Assembly: GCA_026225945.1 (NCBI GenBank)
Contig: JAMJFZ010001258.1
Location: 9,028,001 to 9,092,000 of the forward strand
Length of the DNA stretch: 64,000 bases
Reading direction: 5' to 3'
From: Cricetomys ansorgei
Lineage: Eukaryota > Chordata > Mammalia > Rodentia > Nesomyidae
In this document: positions 22,111 to 33,806 of the stretch, piece by piece
Position numbering within the stretch: position 1 is the stretch's first letter
Layout of the letters: each line of letters starts with the position of its first letter
Translations under genes and position numbers: made by a program
Notes under the pieces: generated by a model
Seen by the model: the letters and a program-made list of their open reading frames with translations, nothing else
Database searches by the model: none
What the model was told of the DNA's origin: nothing

Positions 22111-24709
22111 ATATAATTACAGAAAACTATGTTATTTACTTCTCTGCCTAGCAAGGTGTTTGAAGGCTGGGTAAATTGTTCCAGAACAATGTTGTTCACT
22201 GGATCATTGCTGTCTAGAATTTTCAATTAAGATCTATTGGGTAGCTATGTTCTACTATTTTTCTGTCCTTGATTCCCAAAAAATAGCCCATATACTCAGC
22301 ATAAGCAATTTTTTAAAAATATAAGCTGCTATATGAACATGGTTCAGTGTGTCTCAATGCCACAGGTACATTGTACACATTCACACTCACCGTGCAGAGC
22401 AATCAGTGTTCAGAGCTCAGTTGTGAGGAACAAAAAGGCTTCCTGTGTGATGTGCAGAATTTGAGGATATTATACAGAAGCAAGCTTTTCCTTCATAATC
22501 TTGCTGCTCTATTTTGGTTAGCCAGCTACGTTCTTAATCTTCTTACCACCCTTTACTAGAATCCCTGAAAGAAAGCTACATGTGACTGTTCTTTGTCTAG
22601 AAGAGAACAAAGAAAAATATGAAAACTGATCCATCTCGGTTCCTCCTGGTCAGTTTCCATGCCTTCCCTTTCTCATATGTAAATTTCCAAATTCTGTGGC
22701 TATCCTTCTCTGGTCTTTTATTTGGTCTGTTTAGTTCTAAGAGATTGGATTTATTATCACAAAGGACCATTAGAAAAATTGTTGGCAAGCAAAATTTAGT
22801 ATTTCTGCTCTATAGGGCAAGAAAAAAATAAAAGTAAATAATTCATAGTCAAATTTTAAATAACACATTTTTTATTATGTGTGGAGGTAGAAATGGGCAG
22901 TAAACCAAGAGAAGAACTGAAGTTATAACTTAACCACTGAGTTTGGTTATCCATTATTAATAGCTTATATCTACACTGCCATCATAGAAACTAACTTATT
23001 TAACTTATTTACCTATTACTTCATCTTATTGTAGATTAAAAAAAATAATGTTGGCTTTTAGTAACCATAGTGTCTGTGTGAAGTGTCTCTGTGTCTGTGA
23101 AATCCTTACACTGTGTTTTTGTTGTTTGTGGAAGGGCAGGTTCATGATATTTAATGTGAGCCATGTCAAGAAATGTCTTTGATGAAACTGAATAAAATTT
23201 AAAAGCATCCTAAGAAGACTGAATACTCTATGCATACGAACAGAGTGGAAAATATGTTTGATGTAGTCAAATGAGAGTAATGTTGATAGTGTGGAAGACA
23301 AACACCACCAGGAACTAAGACTGGATGAGGGTACGAATCAAGGGTTTTGGGGAGAAATAGGTGTTGAACGTTGGTGCTATATTGAATGGTGTGCTTAATA
23401 TTCAGAGGTTGGAGATGTTTGACTGACTCTTACCCTTGGGAGGGCACACATTAAATTGTTTTCTTCTGAAACAACTCAGAGCTCAGCAGTCATCTGTGAG
23501 ATGGCCAAATTTTATTCATGAATTATATTCCATCTTTCCTGAGAAAATTTCAAAGAAGGTTGTTGCAAAAGCAGAATATGAAAGAGATTAAATCAAAATG
23601 TTCCTTTGAGAAGGTCAGCTGTGTGCTTGTAAATCTTCCTGGGCTTCCCGTATGAAAGAATATTTCAAACAATTTTCCTTCAAGTTCTCTTGTTCAAGGA
23701 AATATCATTCTTTGCAAAGGAAAGGCCTGTGGGGGATACAGAAGTTGGTTTTTGCAATATCTAGTTTATCAAACCCCATACTAATCTATCAGTGACTTTA
23801 TTCAAACCTACTCTTTCTGCGCACAAGGATTCACAAGCAAGAGGAAAGCTTTGTGTGATCTAATTTATTATTATCTAGTAGCCCCTCGCCTCTCTCCAGA
23901 AAAAAAAAATGAAATGGGAATTTTAGTACATGTAACTAGAGATCTTTCTTCCTGGAGCTTTTTACAAAGAAATCCCATTATTCTTTGGGAGACTCAGAGC
24001 ACTTCAATTGCCCTGTCTTGCTAAGAAATGAAAAGTTTTTCCTCAAAACAATATTTTTGAACTACTTTCACTATCCTTTTTCATGTTTTCATTTCATAAG
24101 TTTTCTGTTAGAAATTATGTGCTGTGGAGTAACCAAATCCTTGAACCTCAATGGTTTTTTGATGGTGTCTTTATCGAAATAAATGAGAATGTACATTACT
24201 CTTTGCCCTCATTGCTCGTGCAGATTGGGTGTTTGTACTCCAGCACAATGTCCCTTCCATGACCACAAGTGTGAGTCCTGAGAGTTAGTGTAGTCTTTAA
24301 TCTGGGTAGGGAATTTACTAAATTAAGGAATTTACTAAAATTGTTTCATTCATTTCTCTAGAGTGTGGGAAATATTCATCAGAATCTCAGACAAAGTCAT
24401 CTCAAGCCTCACACTCAGTGGAGTGTGACCCTTGGAAGAAAGAAAAATGCTTTACTTGTTTATGGTGTTGATGGTGGGAGGCAAGGAAGCCTTCAAAATA
24501 CGACTTATCTAATTCTGAGAGGTAATAGCTACAGTCCTGTCAACACTACAGGAAAGCCTTCTCTCCAGGAATCACCTGCATGCATCATTCACGCGTCTCT
24601 CCAGAAGCCCTAACCTATTTCTTGTAATCTCTAGGCGTCAACTTTCTAAGGTAGTTTGCTTTTCGTTTTGTAAAACAACCTCCAGGAAAAAGGCAATAGC
24701 ATGATTGTT
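22111..24709. other. Unique DNA, no gene seen
   Basis: No recognisable coding sequence or repeat in about 2.6 kb. Small frames (at most 91 codons) lack domains. Confidence 0.55.
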
Positions 24710-24830
24710 GAGCATTTACTTCGGATGAATCATTGTGACAACAAGCACATGTATTAGCTAATTAAATTTTATAGCAACCTTATAATATGAGCATTGTATG
24801 TATTTTATATTTAATATGTACTCCATAAAT
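24710..24830 (-). repeat. Possible MIR, reverse
   Basis: 'gagcatttacttcggatgaa', 'gcacatgtattagctaatt' and 'aaattttatagcaacctta' resemble the reverse MIR 3' part (size-class and AATCCTCACAAC region). It is short and diverged. Confidence 0.4.
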
Positions 24831-25919
24831 GTAAATTTTTTTAGCTTGTCAAGATTCGCAAGGATTAACTTTCCTACCATTATCCATACATTTGAAAAGT
24901 TTCCAACTCCTAAACTTCTACTCTTTCATTGCAAATCTGTTAACAAATGAGAAGTATTTGTATATTTAGAATTAGGGGAACTATATGTAAACCCCCCATT
25001 TCTTCATCTTGATCTTGGGATTTTGAGTGATCTCTCTAACTTAGCTGAATAGGGCCTTGTGTTTTTCTGAGACTAAGTGGTACATACAAGAATTTTACAC
25101 TGTAGAGATCGCCCAGCTGTCCAAAAGTGAGCTACATTTGCAACTTACATCATTCATTTTGCACTGTTAGAAAGGATTGTCTTTATGAGAAGCTAAAACT
25201 CCTTCCAATTAACTACCTGATCCTGCTCACTGCTGGTGGCAGAATTCAATTCTAGCACTTGGGGTACATAGGAAAACTTGAGCATTAAGGACTAATCATA
25301 TGGACTACTTGTGCAAAGTACATAGAGAGCTGAAAATGCCTGGAATTATAGCTAGGAAATAGTTGTTAACATAACCTATTAAAATGTTTGTTTTGTTTCT
25401 TTCCCTATTTGATTATTTTATTTTCAAATTACAGTAATAAAGAAAAATATGTGAAGCTATAACATTTGGTTTGGTTCCTGCTATTTTTCATGAAGAGCCT
25501 CACCTCAAGACAAATCCTCTAGGTTCCCAGACTATGGTCTTCCTCTGCATCATCCCATTTGTAGTCGCCGTAAGGTCTCCCTGTGGTTCAAAGCTAGACA
25601 AGCTGTGTATGGCCACATCATTTCCTTCACACCACAAATAAACAGAACTGGTGATATCGAAACACTGTTTGAGGCTGGCCACTATCGTTCTATTTTAATC
25701 AGGGATTCATGATTAAAAATCCAAAAGAACTATTTGTGGACCAGTTATTTTATTCATTAGGAAGTATTATAAATTCAAACTGCTGCAGCTAAAGGCTTAA
25801 GAGCTCCTTGGGTTTGAAGGTTAAACATTGAGGTTAATTAAATTTGGATGAAAAAGTGGCTATAGGGAATATCTAGAGACACCAGTTGACACCACTACCA
25901 GAATCAATACCTAATATAT
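24831..25919. other. Unique DNA, no gene seen
   Basis: No gene or repeat is recognised. The block 25495-25685 is less AT-rich than its surroundings and holds a 60-codon reverse frame without a known domain. Confidence 0.5.
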
Positions 25920-26060
25920 TTACAGTCACTCATGTTTACCAGGTACCATGCCTTGTGTTAGGTAATGCACATTATTGTTTAAATTGTGATTAATAAAATG
26001 TAATAGAATTTAAATAAATTGCTCAAGGCACAGAGCTGGTATATGGCCTAGATAAACTTT
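25920..26060 (-). repeat. Possible MIR, reverse
   Basis: 'gtttaccaggtaccatgcct', 'gtgttaggtaatgcacatta' and 'aaattgctcaaggcacagag' followed by 'ctggtatatggc' follow the reverse MIR order, with degraded spacing. Confidence 0.45.
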
Positions 26061-26166
26061 ATGCTAAATTCATTGGCAGATTGTCTCATGGCTTAATAGC
26101 ATGGCTTTGTGGTTTCTGTCGTTAATCATCCAATTATGAGATACAATCCCCATAAAATAACTAGTT

Positions 26167-26320
26167 GGGGGTAAGGAACTGGCTCAATAGGTAAAGATAA
26201 AGTCCTTGCCTCATAAGCATGAAAAGCTGTGTTCCAAATCCCAGTACCCAACTAAAAGCCACACATAGTGAGTGGTATACACATATAACCCCAGCACAGA
26301 AGAAATAAATGAAATTATAA
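26167..26320 (+). repeat. B4/RSINE-type SINE, forward
   Basis: The tRNA-derived head 'ggtaaggaactggctcaata' is followed by 'ccttgcctcataagcatga' and 'ttccaaatcccagtaccca'. 'aaaagccacacatagtg' and 'taaccccagcaca' come next. The B1-like distal part is missing, so it is truncated or joined to the next L1 piece. Confidence 0.6.
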
Positions 26321-26425
26321 ATATATATAATCTACCCAAATCAAACCCAGAAGATACAAGTAACTTAAACAAACCCATTATAAGCAGTGAGATTGAAGCT
26401 ATAATCAAATGTCTCCCTACAACTG
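26310..26425 (+). pseudogene. L1 ORF2 fragment before the RT domain, forward
   Basis: The forward frame reads 'NLNKPIISSEIEAIIKCLP' in its middle. This is the conserved segment of L1 ORF2 between endonuclease and reverse transcriptase, where the family usually has an N-x-PI-x-x-x-EIE-x-x-IK-x-LP pattern. The frame then runs into unrelated sequence after 'LPTTAGG'. Only about 35 codons remain. It is inactive. Confidence 0.7.
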
Positions 26426-26489
26426 CTGGAGGAGGCCTCTCTAATGAAGACTTGGCTAGGTACCCATCCATAAACAGAACAGGAAATAT

Positions 26490-27055
26490 TTAGAAATCAT
26501 TTCTAGGATATCCAGTCACTAGTTCCTGGTCTGCCCTGCAGTATCAGGCATGAGTCCATCCTTAGGCATGGGGTTCTGCCCGTATATTGTCCCAGTGGAT
26601 CCTGTAGGGAGGATAGGTCATAGGTCAGAGGTTTTGTGGCTGTGGTGGTATCCCAGTCCCACCACTGGAAGCCTTGTCCAACCACAGGAGATGGCCTGTT
26701 CAGGCTCTGTATTCCCCATTACTAAGAGTCCTCGCTAGGGTCTCACTTATAGATTCTAGGGAGTTTCTACTATCCTAGGTTTCCAGATTCCCCCCTTCCC
26801 TCTAAATGTCCTCCAACTCTAGTCATCTCTGAATATCTTCTCCCTCCATCCCTCTCCCCAAACCTGGTCCCCTCCTCTCCCATTCTCATCCTTCCCAGCC
26901 AACGTGTACCGTCTGTTCTATTTCCTCTTTACCAGGGAGAGCCTTATATCCCTGCTGAGGCCCTCCTTGTTGCATAGTCTCTTGGAGTCTGTGGATTGTA
27001 GTACCTTTCACCTTTGCTTAACAGCTGTTATTTAATGTGTTTATGTAAATCTTTC
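26490..27055 (-). mobile_element. L1 3' region, reverse
   Basis: On the plus strand the pyrimidine-rich section 26780-26930 and the final 'gagtctgtggattgtagta' with 'cttaacagctgttattta' look like the reverse complement of the rodent L1 3' UTR and ORF2 end. It points opposite to the ORF2 fragment just upstream, so two insertions or an inversion meet near 26430-26490. Confidence 0.5.
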
Positions 27056-27779
27056 CCACATAACTCACTCATAAGATCATACATGAAAACAAGATTTAAG
27101 ACTGCCACATTCGTTAAAATAAAGAAAACAAAGATTCCTTTCGCTGATGTTGTAATTTATGACTTGGCTAAAACTATACTGTCCCTATTATTTCTTGTAC
27201 TCCTTTAGAATAGTATTGTTATGGTGATTTTACAGTTCTTAAAAGGAAGTCAAGAATATCTGAGCAATTTGGTAAAGGCCATCATCAAATTGAATGGGAA
27301 GACAAGATGGGAATAAGCCAGGGTTTCTAAGTACAGTATTGTCACTACTATACACTGCTAAATTCATTCAGATATACACTCTAGAGAGCTCTCACACACA
27401 AGGGAACTTCTCCCCATAAACTAAGAGCATCTCCAAAGGCAGAATGAACTACTAGGAAAACCAGTGAGGGCATAAGTCTACAGTTTACTTGTATTTCATT
27501 AACTAAACCCTATAAGATATGTATTAATTACTAGAAATATCAGTCTGGAGCCTGGCAGCAGAGCAACAGTTGAAACTGCACACTGTGACAAATTTCCCAC
27601 AATAAAGATGTCATAGGAATGAAACTGAATAAATTTAGTGAAAAAAAAGTGTTTTAAAATTGAGTCTATTAAAATTTGGCTAAAGAACAATTGTAAGAGC
27701 AAAAGTTATGCTTTAAATTTTAATTACTCGGAGTCATCTAAGGAACCAGGACATAACTTCCTAGAGTGCTAGGTGCAGC
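27056..27779. other. Unassigned DNA, nothing recognised
   Basis: No gene or confident repeat. Confidence 0.5.
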
Positions 27780-28208
27780 TGTTCAGATGAGATAGCCTTG
27801 AATTTCCCTTGCACAAGGACAATGGGATTGTTGGGTAGGAAGTACCTAGATCCCAGCTTGACCCTACAGCACCAGATGTGCTCCAAATGCACCGGAGGTG
27901 CTTAGTTATTTTGTTGGCCGGAGATAACCCAGACAGGAAGTACAGCAGCATAGATGCTTGCCACTGATTGGACCTGGTGCAAACTATGTAGCCTTAAGGG
28001 TTCTACCTTTTTAAGAACTGGGGCCACATGACTAGGTGTATTCTGTGTGAGCTCTGGAGGTAACAGGTTCACTCCATGGGTACCTCAGAATGGACATTGT
28101 CAGAGTCTATCTTCCTGGCCAGTATTTAATTAATGTAATTAAAGCCTGTTTGCTTCAAATTTGGCTCAATTGTGGTGAACTTACTCTCAACCAGATTTGG
28201 AATTTACA
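27780..28208 (+). repeat. Probable ERV LTR, forward
   Basis: A less AT-rich block of about 430 bp runs from TG (27780) to CA (28208). It contains 'gagataacccagacaggaag', 'ccactgattggacctggtgc' (inverted CCAAT), 'tagccttaagggttctacct', an ATTAAA at 28138-28143 and a 'cctgtttgcttcaaatttgg' U5-like end. This order resembles rodent class II solo LTRs. The flanks at the chosen ends do not show a clear target duplication, so the boundaries are uncertain. Confidence 0.5.
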
Positions 28209-28437
28209 GTATTCACAGCGAGCACTTTGTCATTTCCATTGGCCATAGTGTTTGCTGGTCTTGGTGAAAGTCATATGGTTAGTAAGTCTTATTTGATAGC
28301 CAATTTGGACCTGGAGTATGCTCAAAGATTGCTTTGTCATAAATCAAATATTCTCTTTTATACTGAAAAGCTAATGGAAATCATCATCATCACTGTATTT
28401 AAAAAAATAAATATTATTTTGTTTAAAAATCTAATTT
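28209..28437. other. Unassigned DNA
   Basis: No recognised feature between the probable LTR and the B1. Confidence 0.5.
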
Positions 28438-28601
28438 AGCCACCTTTAATCCCAGTACTTGAGAGATAGAGGCAGGCAGATTACTGTGAGTTCAAGGCCA
28501 GCCTGGTCTAGAGTGAGTTCCAGGACAGTCAGAGTTACAACAGAGAAACCCTGTTTTGAAAAACCAAAATTAAATGAGTAAATAAATATTTTTTAAAAAA
28601 A
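28438..28601 (+). repeat. B1 SINE, forward
   Basis: 'cctttaatcccagtacttga', 'gaggcaggcagatta', 'gttcaaggccagcctggtct' and 'gagttccaggacagtcagag' are followed by 'agagaaaccctgt' and an A-rich tail. This is a near-complete 7SL-derived B1 that lacks the first few bases. B1 normally carries Pol III A and B boxes and is moved by L1 proteins. Confidence 0.95.
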
Positions 28602-31600
28602 GGAATTTTAAAAGTGGCTGAATGTGCACAAGCAAAATTTATACAGTATATAACAGGGCATATATTACCTTTCATGAAATAATCTATGGATAGGAATGCT
28701 GGTGTTTCAGCCTCCATTTACAGAGTTTATTTAAGTAGTCCATGGGAAAAAAAGGTTCAAGAATACATTGGGCCCCTACAAAACATCATCAATACTTTAG
28801 TTGTCTTAAAAATTCGTTGCTTTTTAATTGACTTATCTGGTGAGTGTAGTTGGAAGCGAGAAATGCATTTAGCCAGGGGGTAGACGGATGATATGTGAGT
28901 TCAATTACAACAAGGAAGACACTCTCCAAATTTCAAACCTGATTTCTCCATGACAGAAGGCACAGCCTCTGAACTTTTGGGCTCAACCTGGGACTGAACT
29001 GAACTGTCAATTGAGCTCCCCAGTCTGATTTCCCAGGTGATTTATTCATTAAAACTCTGCCCCCAGATACAAAGTCTTCTTTTGCACTAATTAAAAGAAT
29101 CCAATAATTCACTTCTCCAAACACCAGGCCAGCTGACCTGTTGTCACTAGGTAAAAGTCAAGACCAAGAGACATGAGTATTCCCAAATCTCCCTATTAGT
29201 TACTGACTAGGAATTACTGAAATCCCTTTCATTTAGCATTTACACAAACAGATGAAGATAAAAGAGGACGGACAATCACATCCTCAATGGCTTAGACAAT
29301 AACTGTTTCCTCAGACTAATATTCTTTCTGCATTCCAAAAAGCTATACCCAGAAAGCTGGATCATACAGACCATTGAAGGTGACCTTTAATAGAGCAGCC
29401 ATTCTGTTAGATCAAAGGATCAAAAGATCAAATGCTCTTTCCACTATAGGTGAGAATATGTTGAAAGTATTTTGAAATTTGAATCCCTTGCTAATCACTA
29501 TTTTCCACTAATTAACATGGGTGCAATGCTTAAGATGATAACATGAATATAAAGATTAGTATCTCTTCCCCAATGATGGTTCACAGGAAAACAGAATCCT
29601 ATTTTGTTTCTTCCATGAGTTGATTTTTAGAATATTCATTTTCTAAGAACTTATATAAGATGTTCCAAAAGTTAATGGGATTTTAGAAGCCCAAAGCTTG
29701 CTAGAATCACCATAAATTGAATTTTATAAGACACTAAGATTTTATTATCACTGTTTCAAAAATAAGAAGAAATCATAAAGAAAAACGTTCTTTAGAAAGA
29801 TCCAGAATCCATCTTATCCCCATGGTGATTTCTCAGTGGTCTTAATAAAATAGAATTACAATTCGTTTTGAACAATTAAAAAATATATTATAGAAAATAA
29901 GCTTATCTGATTCTAATGTAAAGCAGGTTTGTCCCTTATCAGACAATATAGTACAAGAAAATATCCAGTTTCTCTGTGTAAATTATTAATCCAGCTCCTT
30001 CTCATAACTCTACTTATACTTTTTGAAAAAAAAGTAGTAGTAGGCATTAAGCTTGATTTCTGGAGTCAGCAGACCAGTCAAAGAATGAAATTTGCTGTAT
30101 GTTAGAATATAATTCATTTGCATAAGTCATGCATAACACAAATAACATTTTTACTTTTTAATTCAAGAATTCATGGTTTTTCAGAAGTTTGCATATGATA
30201 GCATTTTCCAGTAAAGCATCTCGTTATATATTTTTAGTTTCTTAAATAATGAGTTCTTTATTTGATAAACTGAAATATGTTTAAAAAATGAGTCTAGTAT
30301 AAGTCTATGACTTGCTTAGAATCTACTAAATAATAATTATAAAAGTGTAAGGTGATATTTGTAGATGTTTGATACCCTAGCACAGGGTCTTTTATCCCAA
30401 ATACACCCCCCCACCACACACACACAAACTCAGATACTATTCCAGAAGTATATACAATTAATAAAGAGATACTCCAACCACATAGGATGAATGATCAAAA
30501 GGATTCAGGGTGCTAACAATTATCCCTTTTATTGGGTGGTGAACTCAATCACTTTATATCTTAGTTGTTGGACCTTATAAGCCAGCACATCTCTCTTTTA
30601 GGTCAGTTATTGATCCTTCCAGTTAGTAATCAGGGAGATATAAGATGAAAGTGAGGAGTCAGACACTATACTTGTGTAATAGTTTTCAGAAGAGTTCTCA
30701 GGCAGGAGAATTTAAGGAACAATGATAATTCTCACACAGGCCACAGAAAATGAAAAAAACATTTAATCAATAAGAATATAACTATTTCCTCAAATATTTA
30801 AAGAAAAGAGGAATCTCTTTAGAGTTAAGCCCCGAAGACTTAGAAGTTGTGCTAATTTGAGATTTTTCTGGATTAATAATAAATTATCTATACTTGATAA
30901 GGGAGTTAAGCAGTCAGGACGTTGTTTTCTGCAAAGAGTCCAGATTGTAGCCATTTTTGGATTATTCTTCTCATTGATATTAACCACATGAATAGAAAAT
31001 GGGAATGGATTTGTTGACCCATAGCATGATTTTTAACTAATACTATCTAAAGATTTTTCCTCTGTACAATCACGAATAGTGTTGAAGAACCATTCTTTTT
31101 GAAATAATCCCCTATCACCAAGCATCATGCAGATATTCACTCATGATATCACTTTCATCAAAGAATTACTAAACCTTTAGTCACAACGCTGTCTCTTGTC
31201 TGCCACATTGGGTTGTCTTTATAGATCTGATTGCAAATAACTTTACAATCTGAAAAAGGGACTACAACTACTCCTGGTACTTTCAAAATGTACTATTATC
31301 TTGATTTAGTGCTATTATCATTCTATCCGCTTTTGCTAATTTCCACTGGGGGATTCCTAACTTCCTACTATTCTTACGCAGATCCATGTCACAGACACTT
31401 AGAAATCCCTCTTGCCAAAATATATCATTTTCTACTATGTGTCTACAAGGTGACCGAATGAAGAGTGAAAGCCTGGTATCTCTGCCTTTATTATGTTTCT
31501 GTTTCCTTTGTCTTTGGTAAGATTCCTACTAGATTCTTAATAGGCATATTCATTTACTTACAGAGTAGCTGTCTCTCCAATCCAACTCATCACTGTTTAT

Positions 31601-32779
31601 GGGCAAAGAATAGAGATAAATCACTACCATAAATCTAAATTTGGCATGGATTCCGTGAAACAGTGGAAGTCTCTGGAGAAGGAAAACACCCTACATAAGC
31701 AGAACTATTATTGAGGCAAGAAGCAAAGTTCTCACCTCAAAGAAGATAAAAGATAATGTATTCTGGAGCCAAATCAAAATGACAATCAAAAATCCCATGT
31801 TTGAATGTGTTAATACTTTTATAATGTTTTTATAGGGACAGAAAAAAGAAAGTTATCATCTGTTTTCCAAATATATCCCAGGAAACGTCCAGGTAGATTG
31901 GTTACAGAAAAGCATGGATATTCCCACTTCAGATGCCTGATGCTATCTCAGGATATTCTTAACCCAACAAGGTATGGATCCTTGTTTTCTTCTGGGGAAC
32001 TTCAGTTCACATAACAATTCTATATATTTAACAAAGAAGGGAAGATTTATGATTACAATTAAAGAAGAAAAAATTTTATTTTGTTGTTGTTTTCTCTGAA
32101 ATTTGTTTTCTTAATTTTTGCACACTTAGTTAAAGTCATGAAGCACATGACAAAGGGTTGAAAGGGTTTTTTCTGGAAGGATTCATCTGAAATAAAAGAA
32201 AAAAATGGTACTTCAACAGCATCTTGGGAATGCTTAGTTTGCCCATAGAGTTGCCTGTTTCATTTAGCTGTTAACACATTTTGATGTAAAGGTTTATTTA
32301 TTTCCCATGACTATGAATGGCATAAGAAACAGAATAGTTTTGGTTCAAAGTTTCTTTAGCTAACATGACAATCAAAAGTCACAAATAACTACTGAACATT
32401 AAAGACCTAAAAACAGCTAATTCTATATGTGTTGTAATTGTGAAGAAACACACACAGTTATTTTAAGTATTTAAACTGATTATGTGCTGAGATGGTATTT
32501 GGATTATTGGGTTGAAAAATACAGTATGGAAAAATAAATCATCTGTTTATTTTTGCTCTTCTAAATGTGACCAAAAGAAAAAAAATTAAATGAATGTAAT
32601 ATTTATATTATTTTTTAATGGACAGTGTTTTCTAGAGTCAGTATGCAATAAGAGGCCTACTGTGTTTCTCTCCATGATTCTAGAAGCTGAACAAGAGTAG
32701 CTCTTTTGATTAAGGGAAGACCACTGCTATTAAAGAAGTAGCCAGAAGTAATAGAAAATGAGATTGTCATCACATAAAG
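28602..32779. other. Long unique stretch, no gene seen
   Basis: About 4 kb of AT-rich sequence. Open frames are at most 76 codons. A short CA-rich run lies at 30404-30426. No repeats are confidently identified. Confidence 0.55.
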
Positions 32780-32900
32780 ATAAGAAAGTTTTCAATCCTG
32801 ACTTCACCAGTTCCTGCTGGCTGTGAGAATATGGACAATCCCCATACCTCAGTGTACCCCAAGTTTTCCATCTCTAAAATGAGACGCCCATATACCAAGC
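32780..32900 (+). repeat. MIR SINE, forward
   Basis: 'caatcctgacttcaccagtt', 'gctggctgtgagaatatgga', 'caatccccatacctcagtg' and 'tttccatctctaaaatgaga' follow the MIR core closely. Confidence 0.65.
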
Positions 32901-33720
32901 AAGAACTTCCACTAATTTCTTAAGAAACAACATACTGAAGTGTTTATCATAGTTCTCGCTTATAAATGGTATTATTAAGAAAATTAATTTTCATCAAGAA
33001 GTAGATCAGAATTTATAAAGATTACATTGACCTAACAGGCTTGAGCACACTGGCAAGAGGACAGGCAAAGGCCATTACTTAGAAGCAAGGTTTCAACCTG
33101 CTAATTGTGAAAACAGCATTTACAGGTTTTCTACAGAGTTAGGCTTTAGGGAGGGAGGTATTTTAATTCAACCTTACACAGCACTCCTATTGATAAATTA
33201 TGCAAGTTGGGTTTTTAAGTAATTTTTTTCTTATGAAATTTATTTGGGTAATTTAATTGTAACTTTGTAATTCTTATGTCAAGATGTTAATTAATGTCAC
33301 ATCAAGTTATCTACAGCATTATTCAGCATAAAACTCATCAAATTATGAGCATAGAGACCTCCGGGCTTGTCTACTGCAGCTGTCACCTCTCAATAATTAC
33401 TTTCTTTTTTAATACATGTGTCATACATTTTAATGCTTCAGGTGTTCCGCAAGTTAACATAAACTAACTATAAGTGTTTTTGGAGCCTTTGTCATAGGAC
33501 ATATGGCTCTCTATTCCTCAAGAGAGAATTATTAGTTCTTTCTTTAGAACTCTTTAGTGTTGTTTTATTTGTTACAAGGTGATACCAACAACCAGGTGAT
33601 TTAAACAACAGGAATTTATTGTCTCACAACTTTTAATAACTGAGTGGTCAATGCAGATCCATAGTGCTGCTTCAGGATTTTCCTCATGACTAGTTTCTGA
33701 AACAAAATGTATGTGTTTAT
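32901..33720. other. Unassigned DNA, nothing recognised
   Basis: No gene or confident repeat. Confidence 0.5.
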
Positions 33721-33806
33721 GGGCTAGGAAGATAACTAAGTGACAGAGTGCTTTCCTAACATATGTCAAGCCTTAAGTTCAATCCCTAACACTTTAGAAA
33801 AAGGTA
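33721..33806 (+). repeat. ID-type SINE, forward
   Basis: 'gggctaggaagataactaag', 'gtgctttcctaacatatgtc' and 'cttaagttcaatccctaaca' make a compact tRNA-derived unit that ends in an A-rich stretch, as in ID elements. The B-box region (gttcaatcc) is retained. Confidence 0.65.

Noticed and set aside
21657..22226. 189-codon reverse open frame
   Set aside because: It overlaps a B4-type SINE (21863-22110). The peptide has no recognisable domain, so it is taken as chance openness.
33721..33806. tRNA-like A/B-box sequence
   Set aside because: It is the head of an ID-type SINE with an A-rich tail, not a functional tRNA gene. The same applies to the other SINE heads in the window.
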